Source: Paramuribaculum sp. (lineage in GTDB: Bacteria; Bacteroidota; Bacteroidia; Bacteroidales; Muribaculaceae). Taken from it: a stretch of DNA of 8,086 bases. This document shows positions 1 through 6,150 of this stretch, piece by piece. Under the pieces are notes generated by a model. The model was not told the origin of the DNA. It worked only from the letters and a program-made list of their open reading frames with translations, and did not search any database. Every line of letters starts with the position of its first letter. Within the stretch, counting starts at the first letter, position 1. The stretch is taken from positions 1 to 8,086 of the forward strand of contig JAIDXA010000140.1 in NCBI GenBank assembly GCA_029058705.1, read 5' to 3'. The position numbers and the translations under genes are program-made.

Positions 1-10
1 GCCTGAAAAA

Positions 11-107
11 TATCCAATCCTCAGCCCGGCAAAAAGAGAGGCTGCGCCGTAAACCTTAATTACGACACAGCCTCATCTTATTAATCTCGTCAGCCGAGAA
101 TTGGATA
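11..107. repeat. Nested inverted repeat enclosing a terminator
   Basis: Bases 11-24 are the near-complement of bases 94-107 (12 of 14 positions, including TATCCAAT against ATTGGATA). Between them lies the terminator hairpin at 38-74. The whole stretch could therefore fold as one long hairpin with the terminator at its tip. This is read directly from the sequence. Whether it is the end of a small mobile or interspersed repeat, or only an extended 3' end structure, cannot be told from one copy. Confidence 0.45.
30..74 (-). terminator. Intrinsic terminator, minus strand
   Basis: On the minus strand GAGGCTG (74-68) pairs with CAGCCTC (44-38). A second stem follows inside after a small internal loop: TCGTAA against TTACGG, with one G-U pair. 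The hairpin is followed at once by TCTTTTTG (37-30). A GC-rich stem followed by a U-run is the standard form of an intrinsic terminator. It lies directly after the stop codon of the small reading frame at 73-297, which overlaps the stem. Confidence 0.7.
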
Positions 108-297
108 CTCCCAGGTTCGGCTGCACTCGGCATAGGTTCAAACTCATCGCTTGCGCTTCGCTTTGCGAAGAACTTTGACCTCTGCCCTCGTTGGCACGAA
201 CAGTCGGAGGCGAAAAGCGGATAAACGTAACGTATTGTTTATCACCCAATTCGAGCCATCCTTGCGGCACTGGGAATTTGATTGAAATGTTCTGCAT
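73..297 (-). pseudogene. Possible gene remnant fused to repeat-like DNA (74 codons)
   Basis: The frame runs from ATG at 297 to TGA at 73. Residues 1-24 (beginning MQNISIKFPVPQGW, with ELGDKQ after it) look like a real protein start. From memory, the pattern of PVP, a conserved Trp and a KQ pair resembles the N-terminus of small accessory proteins in Bacteroidota. From about residue 30 the translation becomes Ser/Arg/Asn-rich and unlike a folded protein. The DNA there (about 105-225) is open in more than one frame and contains a compact stem (CTTCGC 156-161 against GCGAAG 165-170) inside a wider one (134-142 against 174-181). I read this as a truncated 5' gene end followed by an interspersed non-coding repeat. 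No promoter of its own is evident, and it sits just behind the terminator at 300-340. It could equally be wholly non-coding. Confidence 0.3.
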
Positions 298-299
298 AG

Positions 300-340
300 A
301 AAATGGGCTTTATCGCACTGCGAAAGTACGGTAAAGCCCA
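300..340 (-). terminator. Intrinsic terminator after the 387-residue secreted protein gene
   Basis: TGGGCTTTATCG (304-315) pairs with CGGTAAAGCCCA (329-340) over 12 bp with one G-T wobble and a 13-base loop. On the minus strand it is followed by TTTTC (303-299). It lies about 20 bases beyond the stop codon of the gene ending at 361. The U-run is short, so efficiency may be moderate. Confidence 0.65.
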
Positions 341-360
341 CTATGCGGAAAAGACAGGGA

Positions 361-1524
361 TTAATGGAAATTCCCTCCACAAGTACCTATAATAACAAGG
401 CTATTAGTCCAGAAGTCAGGTATAACATTTTTAATCTCTGAAACCATTCGAGATGTAGCAACATCAGACTGACCTGTATCTCCATCTGGTAGACTCATTG
501 CCCATTTATCCTGCTTTATTTTTGCTCCAACAATATACTTTGCATATAGTTCGAAATCAATAGTTTGAGCATTTTTAAATTCGGAATCATTAGAATATGT
601 AATATAATACTTATTACTATACGGCGTGTCTGCTTCAGTGAAAGTTAGGACTTGACCTTCTGTCAAAGGATAGGTATCTTTTCGTAAATTAAATCCCCAA
701 AACTCAATGTCGGATATACATTTAAATTTTGCTTTGCTATCGGAAAGTCTTATATACTTATAATCGACGAGATTTGCTTTTGATTTTGGGCCAAGAACCA
801 AGAACCGATCTACTCCGTGATTCTCTGAGTAGGTTGAAGACGACGAACCGCCAAGACCTACACCTATACCTCCAACTCCAATTCCAATTCCTCCACCCTG
901 ACTATTGCCGTGCGAAACAGTTGTCTGTTGACCGTTGAAATATGATTGAGTAGTATAATCGTTGAACGTTCTAAAACTATTTGCTCGATCGATGTAAATA
1001 GGATGGTCGGTTTTATTTATAATCTGTATCGAATATCCCATTTTAACTTTCCACCCACCATCATAAAATTCAACTGCCGTAGGATCTATAACAATAGTAA
1101 GTTCCTTAGTGGAAATCACTGAGGAATCCGTAAAAGCCATTATTGGGAAAAAATTCTTAGCTTTTTTATTTGATGTTTTCATATTAAGTCTTGGAACGAC
1201 ATCATATTCAGCTTTTATTTTTTCATTGTCTTCTGCGGGGGCTGCTTTCGATAAACCTTCCGTATTAGATTCCTGAATAGTGTTATCTTCTGATTCAAAT
1301 TTGTCCACTTCGCCATTTTCATAACGTATAGATAAAACTGAGTTTATTGGCAAAGAATAAATGGGACCATTGGGATTGGTAGCCTTTTTATACTTGATTT
1401 CGTTCGCAAGAATTTCAAGAACCACTCCCTCAACAAAATCGCCATTTTTCATAACGATAGTGTCTTTCGCGATAATTGATATCGACGTAACTAATAAAAA
1501 GAGCGATAAAACAATATATTTCAT
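361..1524 (-). CDS. Secreted protein of unknown function with Gly-rich linker
   Basis: This is a 387-residue protein starting at ATG 1524 and ending at TAA. Residues 1-19 (MKYIVLSLFLLVTSISIIA) form a signal peptide. There is no lipobox Cys, so it should be a soluble exported protein. Residues 20-77 form a compact domain (DTIVMKNGDFVEGVVLEI, then a Y-S-L-P turn and an IRYENGEVDKF strand). I know this type from many Bacteroidota exported proteins; its function is unknown. Residues 78-125 are charged and low in complexity. Residues about 140-335 look like a beta-rich domain: the stretch INKTDHPIYIDRANSF, a Gly-rich loop at 210-226 followed by SSSS, then LGPKSKANL. This order recalls an uncharacterised Bacteroidota family. 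The gene is visibly more AT-rich than its neighbours. A terminator follows the gene, and a possible attenuator lies before it. No function is assigned. Confidence 0.85.
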   Translation of the reverse strand: MKYIVLSLFLLVTSISIIAKDTIVMKNGDFVEGVVLEILANEIKYKKATNPNGPIYSLPINSVLSIRYENGEVDKFESEDNTIQESNTEGLSKAAPAEDNEKIKAEYDVVPRLNMKTSNKKAKNFFPIMAFTDSSVISTKELTIVIDPTAVEFYDGGWKVKMGYSIQIINKTDHPIYIDRANSFRTFNDYTTQSYFNGQQTTVSHGNSQGGGIGIGVGGIGVGLGGSSSSTYSENHGVDRFLVLGPKSKANLVDYKYIRLSDSKAKFKCISDIEFWGFNLRKDTYPLTEGQVLTFTEADTPYSNKYYITYSNDSEFKNAQTIDFELYAKYIVGAKIKQDKWAMSLPDGDTGQSDVATSRMVSEIKNVIPDFWTNSLVIIGTCGGNFH

Positions 1525-1550
1525 AAGATAGGTTCTCCGACAGTCCCCCT

Positions 1551-1669
1551 GGAGCTATTCCATTAATAAAAAGAAGCGTGGACTGCTATGCCACGCCTTA
1601 AGTAGAATGTGGTCGGATTACCTTTGTATGCAGATGTGGAATAAACAGCTCCACGCTATATGCGTGGAG
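1551..1669 (-). promoter_or_regulatory. Competing inverted repeats (possible attenuator leader)
   Basis: In the minus-strand RNA just upstream of the secreted-protein start (1524) there are three overlapping pairings. Hairpin A is CTCCACGC 1649-1656 with GCGTGGAG 1662-1669. Hairpin B is GCGTGG 1576-1581 with CCACGC 1591-1596, followed by a U-run. A longer arm, 1551-1561, pairs with 1638-1642 plus 1647-1652 (11 bp with a 4-base bulge) and encloses hairpin B. The CCACGC/GCGTGG cores of A and B can also pair with each other, and the long arm shares bases 1649-1652 with A. The pairings are seen directly; a regulatory role is inferred. Confidence 0.4.
1565..1596 (-). terminator. Intrinsic terminator upstream of the secreted protein gene
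   Basis: On the minus strand GCGTGG (1596-1591), a 9-base loop and CCACGC (1581-1576) are followed by TTCTTTTTATT (1575-1565). It ends about 40 bases before the ATG at 1524 and about 370 bases after the rsmF stop. It could end the pfkA-rsmF transcript, or act as a conditional terminator in the leader of the gene at 361-1524. Confidence 0.6.
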
Positions 1670-1670
1670 A

Positions 1671-1966
1671 CAGTTAGGCCAACTTCTTGCATACGTGAGT
1701 AAGTTTCCGACGCTTCTCTACTACAAGATGATGGGCATAACGCCTCTTATTAACAATACGATTGATCGGATTTCTCCAATCCGTCACGAATTTACAAATA
1801 ATATTATTTATTACAAACCCGTCAGGAATATTTGACAACATAAATAATACCGTCCTCCACCTCAGAACCGGCACTTGTAACAATAAACAGGGTCTTTTTT
1901 CATTGTGGGACGATTACAGGACAACCGATCAACCGTTCTTCCGGTGCATAAGAGAATCGCAGGTAT
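1671..1966. other. Non-coding AT-rich spacer
   Basis: No credible gene is visible in these 296 bases. Short open frames exist on both strands, but their translations have no recognisable domain. Two small palindromes are present: CGGATT/AATCCG (1767-1772 and 1778-1783) and the perfect 14-base AAATAATATTATTT (1796-1809). I see no terminator close to the rsmF stop codon and no convincing TAnnTTTG promoter on either strand. Confidence 0.5.
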
Positions 1967-3355
1967 CTAACTCAGTCTGACAGGTTCGGGAAGCTGTGCC
2001 GGACGCGCGGAAACAATCCGCCACGCCCGCGGATAGAGATTATTGGCACGGTTTCCCAGGTTTTTCGCAAAGCCTAACGGATTGCCGCCATAGGTCAGCA
2101 ACACGATTCCGCGCGGCGCACCTTCAGGCAACGCTATCGCTTCACAGCGAAGATAATCGATTGCCGTTGCGCGGTCAACCTCAACCTGATTGAATCTGCT
2201 CCGGTCCAACGCACGGCTCATTGCCAGCTCCTGCGACGGAACTACATCACGCCCTTTTATGACACCGAGTTCGAGAGCCGGCACAAATGCGCCCCCGACT
2301 CGGAAAACGGCCACAACACGGTCACCGTCGACTTTAATATCGGCCGGCCATTCCGGAAGCAGCCATCCTGCAATATCCTTAGGAATGGCAACCTGACCGG
2401 CGGCTTTCTGTTTACCGACTGATTTATTTTTCTTTCGGACGGGGAGAGCAACCGACGATGATCCATCGGCCGGCTTGCGGACCACAGCCATAAAAAGCCC
2501 TTCACCCTCTATCAGCCCCGGAATAAAACGACAGGCGGGCATAGTGCCAGCCAGTGCCGGAGCTACGCCCCATGAGCCGTCGACGGAAACCTCAACAGCT
2601 TCTGCGCCGAATTCGTCGGCAAGCCAGGCAAGCGTCGATTCATCTTCTGTTGTGTTGAACGTGCAGGTGCTGTAGATCAGGAATCCGCCCGGCTTCAGCG
2701 CTCCCCACAGATTACGGAGAATTTCATGTTGAAGACGGCTGCATTGCGCCACAAGGCTTTCGCTCCATTGACTGACAGCATCGTCATCCTTCCTCATCAT
2801 GCCTTCGCCCGAACAGGGCACATCGGCCACAATCAGGTCAAAAACCGGTCCGACCGATGAAAACCGGTCAGTATCGCCCTGTGTCACCACGACATAGGGA
2901 TAGCCCCATTTTGCCAGATTCTCACGAAGCACGGCCGCCCGTTTTGCAACGAATTCATTGGCCACCACTATACTTCCCTGTGGAAGCGCGTCGATAACAG
3001 CTGTTGTTTTTCCTCCGGGAGCGGCACATGCATCAAGAACGGTCAGCGGACGGCCTGACTCGCGCGTCAGTTCGCCCACGACATGACCGACAAACATCGA
3101 CGATGCATCCTGAACATAATAGAGACCCTGATGCAATGCGGGATCGAACGTGAACGCCGGACGCCGGGAAAGATGAAATCCGGCATTGTTCCACCCGACG
3201 CGCCGCCCGCCGCTGACTGTCGAACCCGGTGCGGTCTTGCCTGTGTTGAGCCTGACAGCGACCGACGGTTCGCCACCGAGCGCATCAACAAGAGTTGCAA
3301 GCCATGAGGGCCTGCAACTCTTCATCATCGTTATGAATCCTTCCGGAAGCGCCAT
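1967..3355 (-). CDS. rsmF: RsmF-like 16S rRNA cytosine-C5 methyltransferase
   Basis: This 462-residue protein belongs to the NOL1/NOP2/Sun family and is close in size to E. coli RsmF. It uses S-adenosylmethionine to methylate C5 of a cytosine in rRNA; in E. coli RsmF this is 16S C1407. Residues 1-100 are the N-terminal RNA-binding part (FDPALHQGLYYVQDASS at 70-86). Motif I, for SAM, is DACAAPGGKTT at 108-118. Motif IV is DVPCSGEG at 178-185 with Cys181. Motif VI is YSTCTFNTTEDE at 228-239 with Cys231, the expected nucleophile. A Lys/Ser-rich linker near 295-315 leads to a C-terminal domain whose end (LGFAKNLGNRANNLYPRAW, from 427) matches the RsmF-type tail and separates it from RsmB. The ATG shares one base with the pfkA stop (TGATG), so translation is probably coupled. 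The family call is sure; the exact target base is inferred. Confidence 0.92.
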   Translation of the reverse strand: MALPEGFITMMKSCRPSWLATLVDALGGEPSVAVRLNTGKTAPGSTVSGGRRVGWNNAGFHLSRRPAFTFDPALHQGLYYVQDASSMFVGHVVGELTRESGRPLTVLDACAAPGGKTTAVIDALPQGSIVVANEFVAKRAAVLRENLAKWGYPYVVVTQGDTDRFSSVGPVFDLIVADVPCSGEGMMRKDDDAVSQWSESLVAQCSRLQHEILRNLWGALKPGGFLIYSTCTFNTTEDESTLAWLADEFGAEAVEVSVDGSWGVAPALAGTMPACRFIPGLIEGEGLFMAVVRKPADGSSSVALPVRKKNKSVGKQKAAGQVAIPKDIAGWLLPEWPADIKVDGDRVVAVFRVGGAFVPALELGVIKGRDVVPSQELAMSRALDRSRFNQVEVDRATAIDYLRCEAIALPEGAPRGIVLLTYGGNPLGFAKNLGNRANNLYPRAWRIVSARPAQLPEPVRLS

Positions 3356-4335
3356 CAGATCGAAAGACGGCGCAGGGTGTCAAGAAGACCCTGATTTATA
3401 GGCTTGTCGTTTTTGATTGCCCTCGTAAACGGAACGTAGACGATCGTATCGTTCTGGATTCCGATCATCACATTACGCTGGTCGTCGAGAAGCGCGTCGA
3501 TAGCTGCAGCTCCCATGCGCGATGCCAGGATGCGGTCATAGGCTGTCGGCGAACCGCCTCGCTGGAGATGCCCCAGAATCGACACACGCACGTCATAGCC
3601 GGGATATTCGTTTTTCACACGTTCGGCCATGCCCATCGCGCCACCGGTCACAGGGCTTTCGGCCACAAGAACGATCGATGAATTCTTCGATTTGCGGAAT
3701 CCGTTCTGGATCAGTTCGGCCAGCTGGTCGACCTGAGTCGAGATTTCCGGAATAATCGCAGCCTCGGCCCCCGAAGCGATCGCGCCGTTCAGAGCAAGGA
3801 AACCGGCATCGCGGCCCATCACTTCGATGAAGAACAGGCGTTCGTGGGATGTTGCCGTATCGCGGATTTTGTCGACACATTCCATGATGGTGTTGAGCGC
3901 GGTATCATAACCGATTGTCGAGTCTGTTCCATAGAGGTCGTTGTCGATCGTGCCGGGCAGACCGATGATCGGGAAATTGAATTCCTTTGCAAAAATGCGC
4001 GCACCGGTCAGCGAACCGTCACCACCGATCACCACAAGCGCATCGATTTCATGTCGGCGAATGTTGTCATAGGCGAGCTGGCGTCCCTCCGGCGTCTGAA
4101 ACTCCGGACAGCGCGCAGTTTTCAGTATCGTTCCACCCATCTGGATGATGTTGGAGACATTCTGGGTCTTGAACTCTGCTATTTCATCGGATATCAGCCC
4201 GCGGTAGCCGCGATATATACCTTTCACACGGAAGCCGCTGTAGATGGCCGAACGGGTCACCGCGCGGATAGCCGCATTCATGCCGGGAGCATCACCTCCG
4301 GAAGTCAGTATGCCTATACATTTGATTTCTGACAT
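3355..4335 (-). CDS. pfkA: ATP-dependent 6-phosphofructokinase
   Basis: This 326-residue cytoplasmic enzyme phosphorylates fructose 6-phosphate to fructose 1,6-bisphosphate, the committed step of glycolysis. The length fits bacterial PfkA (about 320). Seen motifs are GILTSGGDAPGMNAAIR at 8-24 (ATP site), RCPEF at 75-79, GGDGS at 104-108, PGTIDNDLYGTDSTIGYDTA at 127-146 with catalytic Asp131 (E. coli Asp127), EVMGRDAG at 171-178 (substrate site) and HLQRGGSPTAYDR at 256-268. Gly107 in GGDGS indicates ATP use; PPi-dependent enzymes have Asp there. The ATG at 4335 gives the expected N-terminus. There is no Shine-Dalgarno sequence; the upstream bases are A-rich. It is first in an operon with rsmF, whose ATG overlaps its TGA. 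A promoter lies about 160 bases upstream. Bacteroidota often carry more than one phosphofructokinase, so it need not be the only copy. Confidence 0.97.
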   Translation of the reverse strand: MSEIKCIGILTSGGDAPGMNAAIRAVTRSAIYSGFRVKGIYRGYRGLISDEIAEFKTQNVSNIIQMGGTILKTARCPEFQTPEGRQLAYDNIRRHEIDALVVIGGDGSLTGARIFAKEFNFPIIGLPGTIDNDLYGTDSTIGYDTALNTIMECVDKIRDTATSHERLFFIEVMGRDAGFLALNGAIASGAEAAIIPEISTQVDQLAELIQNGFRKSKNSSIVLVAESPVTGGAMGMAERVKNEYPGYDVRVSILGHLQRGGSPTAYDRILASRMGAAAIDALLDDQRNVMIGIQNDTIVYVPFTRAIKNDKPINQGLLDTLRRLSI

Positions 4336-4472
4336 GACGAGTTTGTTTTTTATATTGGTTATTGTTCAGTTACTTAGGTTTTGGAGTATGTTTGCTTCCA
4401 CCACGAATAAGGAATAAACGCGCTTTTTGGAATTCTTCAGGTCATCATAAGTTAAAAGCAAACACTCTCTTA

Positions 4473-4490
4473 TAACCCCGCAAAGGGTTA
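4473..4490 (-). other. Hairpin at the predicted 5' end of the pfkA transcript
   Basis: TAACCC (4473-4478) and GGGTTA (4485-4490) form a 6-bp stem with a 6-base loop. The predicted transcription start from the -7 element at 4498-4505 falls at about 4490, so the mRNA would begin with this stem-loop. A 5'-terminal stem of this kind is known to slow mRNA decay in other bacteria; that role is inferred here. Confidence 0.35.
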
Positions 4491-4497
4491 ATTGCTG

Positions 4498-4505
4498 CAA
4501 ATTTA
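4498..4505 (-). promoter_or_regulatory. Candidate pfkA-rsmF promoter (-7 element)
   Basis: The minus strand reads TAAATTTG, a full match to the Bacteroidota -7 consensus TAnnTTTG. I find no clear TTTG at the -33 spacing. It implies a leader of about 155 bases before the pfkA ATG. The spacer 4336-4565 shows no other promoter-like site for this operon. Confidence 0.5.
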
Positions 4506-4565
4506 CAGATTATTTTCGGAGTTACCGATATTTTATTGTTTTTTATCACTGGAGGAATTCAGGCC

Positions 4566-5930
4566 TCATTCGCCGATCAGAGTCGCCGACGTGGCGCTGA
4601 CAATCTTCACCCTGACAGTCTCTCCGACCTTGTAGGCGCGTCTCGGCACGACAACAGTCATGTTCTGCGGAGTCCGTCCGACCATCTGGTCTTTCGAACG
4701 CTTGGCCACTCCCTCGAGCAGAACCTCGACCTCACGGCCTACCATCTTGCGGTGAGACTCCATCGAAAGCTCGTTCTGCAAGGCTATCATCCGGTTCAGA
4801 CGGTCAATCTTCACCTCTTCCGCCACATTGTCGGGCATGATTTTCGATGCGACCGTACCGGGGCGCTCAGAATATTTGAACATGAATGCCGAATCGAATC
4901 CAACTTCACGCATAAGGCTCAGAGTCTGCTGGAAATCCTCTTCGGTCTCACCGTGGAATCCGGTGAACATATCGGTCGAAACCGCACAATCGGGAATCAG
5001 ACGGCGGATTGCCGCGATTCGGTCGAGATACCATTCGCGGGTATAGTGGCGGTTCATCGCCTTCAACACCGAGTTGCTTCCGCTCTGGACCGGCAGATGG
5101 ATATGATTGCATATGTTAGGATAGCGGGCAATTGTCCCGATAATCTCATCAGACATATCCTTCGGGTGGGATGTCGTGAACCTCACCCTCATTTCCGGCG
5201 CCGCTTCGGCGACCGCCGCAAGCAGCCGCGCGAACGAAACAGGTTCTTCGCCTTCGCCGCCTACATAATTATAGGAATTGACATTCTGGCCAAGCAACGT
5301 GACTTCCTTGTAGCCTTTTGAGCGGAGGTCGTCCAGCTCGGCGAGAATCGACGGAAGCTCGCGGGAGCGTTCACGGCCGCGGGTATATGGAACAATGCAA
5401 TAGGAACAGAAGTTGTTGCATCCGCGCATGATCGAGATGAATCCGCTGACAAGATTGCCGGGCAACCTGACCGGAATGACCTCACGGTAGGTTTCCGTAG
5501 TGCTGAGCTCAACGTTGATCGCCTTCTGTCCGGCTTCGACAGCCGCGAAAAGCGACGGCAGATCAAGGTAGCTGTCGGGGCCTGCCACCAGATCCACTCC
5601 ACGGTTTTCAATCAGATCATCCTTGACACGTTCGGCCATGCAGCCTATCACACCGATTATCAGTCCGCGCTGACCTCGTTTACGGCGCAGAGAGCCGAGA
5701 AACTGAAGCCGCGACAGAATTTTCTGCTCCGCATTGTCACGGATCGAGCAAGTGTTGAGCAACACGGCGTCAGCCTCTTCTATGTTTTCGGTCAGTTCAT
5801 AGCCCGACATCTTCATTATGGCGACGACCACTTCCGTATCGGCCACATTCATCTGGCATCCGTAGGTCTCCATGTACAGACGCTTGTTCAGAGTGTTTTC
5901 TTCGGGAGAAATATTGTTAATCAGATCCAA
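4566..5930 (-). CDS. miaB: tRNA-2-methylthio-N6-isopentenyladenosine synthase MiaB
   Basis: This 454-residue radical-SAM methylthiotransferase adds a 2-methylthio group to i6A37 of tRNAs that read UNN codons. The N-terminal UPF0004 domain carries the three cluster cysteines: Cys25 (ETYGCQMN), Cys61 (LNTCSIRDNAEQK) and Cys97 (GVIGCMAERV). The radical-SAM motif CNNFCSYC supplies Cys171, Cys175 and Cys178, followed by IVPYTRGRERSR. Residues about 396-454 are the C-terminal TRAM RNA-binding domain. The ETYGCQMN and TRGRERSR motifs favour MiaB over MtaB or RimO. The start is unusual: the frame opens at TTG (5930). The first ATG, codon 20, would remove the first strand, which begins at residue 17 (RLYMETYGC). 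No ATG or GTG lies between the in-frame upstream TAA (5948-5946) and codon 20, so TTG is the best start. It is transcribed alone and divergently from the CoA-transferase gene. Confidence 0.96.
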   Translation of the reverse strand: MDLINNISPEENTLNKRLYMETYGCQMNVADTEVVVAIMKMSGYELTENIEEADAVLLNTCSIRDNAEQKILSRLQFLGSLRRKRGQRGLIIGVIGCMAERVKDDLIENRGVDLVAGPDSYLDLPSLFAAVEAGQKAINVELSTTETYREVIPVRLPGNLVSGFISIMRGCNNFCSYCIVPYTRGRERSRELPSILAELDDLRSKGYKEVTLLGQNVNSYNYVGGEGEEPVSFARLLAAVAEAAPEMRVRFTTSHPKDMSDEIIGTIARYPNICNHIHLPVQSGSNSVLKAMNRHYTREWYLDRIAAIRRLIPDCAVSTDMFTGFHGETEEDFQQTLSLMREVGFDSAFMFKYSERPGTVASKIMPDNVAEEVKIDRLNRMIALQNELSMESHRKMVGREVEVLLEGVAKRSKDQMVGRTPQNMTVVVPRRAYKVGETVRVKIVSATSATLIGE

Positions 5931-5934
5931 AACT

Positions 5935-5966
5935 ATTGTATATTGTTAGATAATTCTCTATTTTTG
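5935..5966 (+). promoter_or_regulatory. Candidate promoter of the CoA-transferase gene
   Basis: TATTTTTG (5959-5966) fully matches the Bacteroidota -7 consensus TAnnTTTG. ATTG (5935-5938), three of four bases of the -33 TTTG, lies 20 bases upstream, which is the right spacing. It implies a leader of about 175 bases to the ATG at 6151. The -33 element lies next to the miaB start region. Confidence 0.45.
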
Positions 5967-5968
5967 CA

Positions 5969-5976
5969 CAAATTTA
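5969..5976 (-). promoter_or_regulatory. Candidate miaB promoter (-7 element)
   Basis: The minus strand reads TAAATTTG, a full TAnnTTTG match. It would give a leader of about 30-35 bases before the TTG start at 5930, a normal distance. No good TTTG is present at the -33 position. The element lies two bases from the plus-strand -7 element. Confidence 0.5.
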
Positions 5977-6010
5977 CGAATTTTCCGCAATAGAATGTGG
6001 TTCAGCACCA

Positions 6011-6142
6011 ATGATTTTGACACAAGCCCGTTTTTTCAGGACCGGGATGCGCGCGTGCATCTCCGCCCTCGAAAGGGAATGGATCATTTCAGCTGGCCGC
6101 AGTCCGTTGCATAACCCCCATTATCATAATAACAGCTTTTAA
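6011..6142 (+). other. 43-codon leader reading frame of doubtful status
   Basis: An ATG-started frame of 43 codons fills most of the predicted leader of the CoA-transferase gene and ends at TAA (6140-6142), 8 bases before the downstream ATG. The translation (starting MILTQARFFRTGMRACISAL) has no recognisable domain and ends in a His/Asn-rich tail. The same segment forms a 7-pair hairpin (6044-6050 with 6057-6063). It may be an upstream frame coupled to the main gene, or chance. Confidence 0.2.
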
Positions 6143-6150
6143 ATACAGCA

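Noticed and set aside
1649..1669. Hairpin A as a separate terminator
   Set aside because: The stem is good, but the following minus-strand bases (CTGTTTATT) lack a proper U-run, so I list it only as part of the leader structure.
1674..1980. Overlapping 69- and 72-codon frames on opposite strands in the spacer
   Set aside because: Neither has a recognisable domain, promoter or start signal. One runs into the 3' end of rsmF on the wrong strand.
3844..4332. 162-codon open frame on the plus strand
   Set aside because: It is antisense to pfkA, whose motifs are complete on the other strand. It is a mirror of codon usage.
4536..5321. 261-codon open frame on the plus strand
   Set aside because: It is wholly antisense to most of miaB, which has all six cluster cysteines in the opposite frame. 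The translation is His/Arg-rich without a domain.
6012..6019. TGATTTTG as an alternative promoter for the CoA-transferase gene
   Set aside because: It misses the invariant A of TAnnTTTG and has no TTTG at the -33 spacing; the site at 5959-5966 is better.
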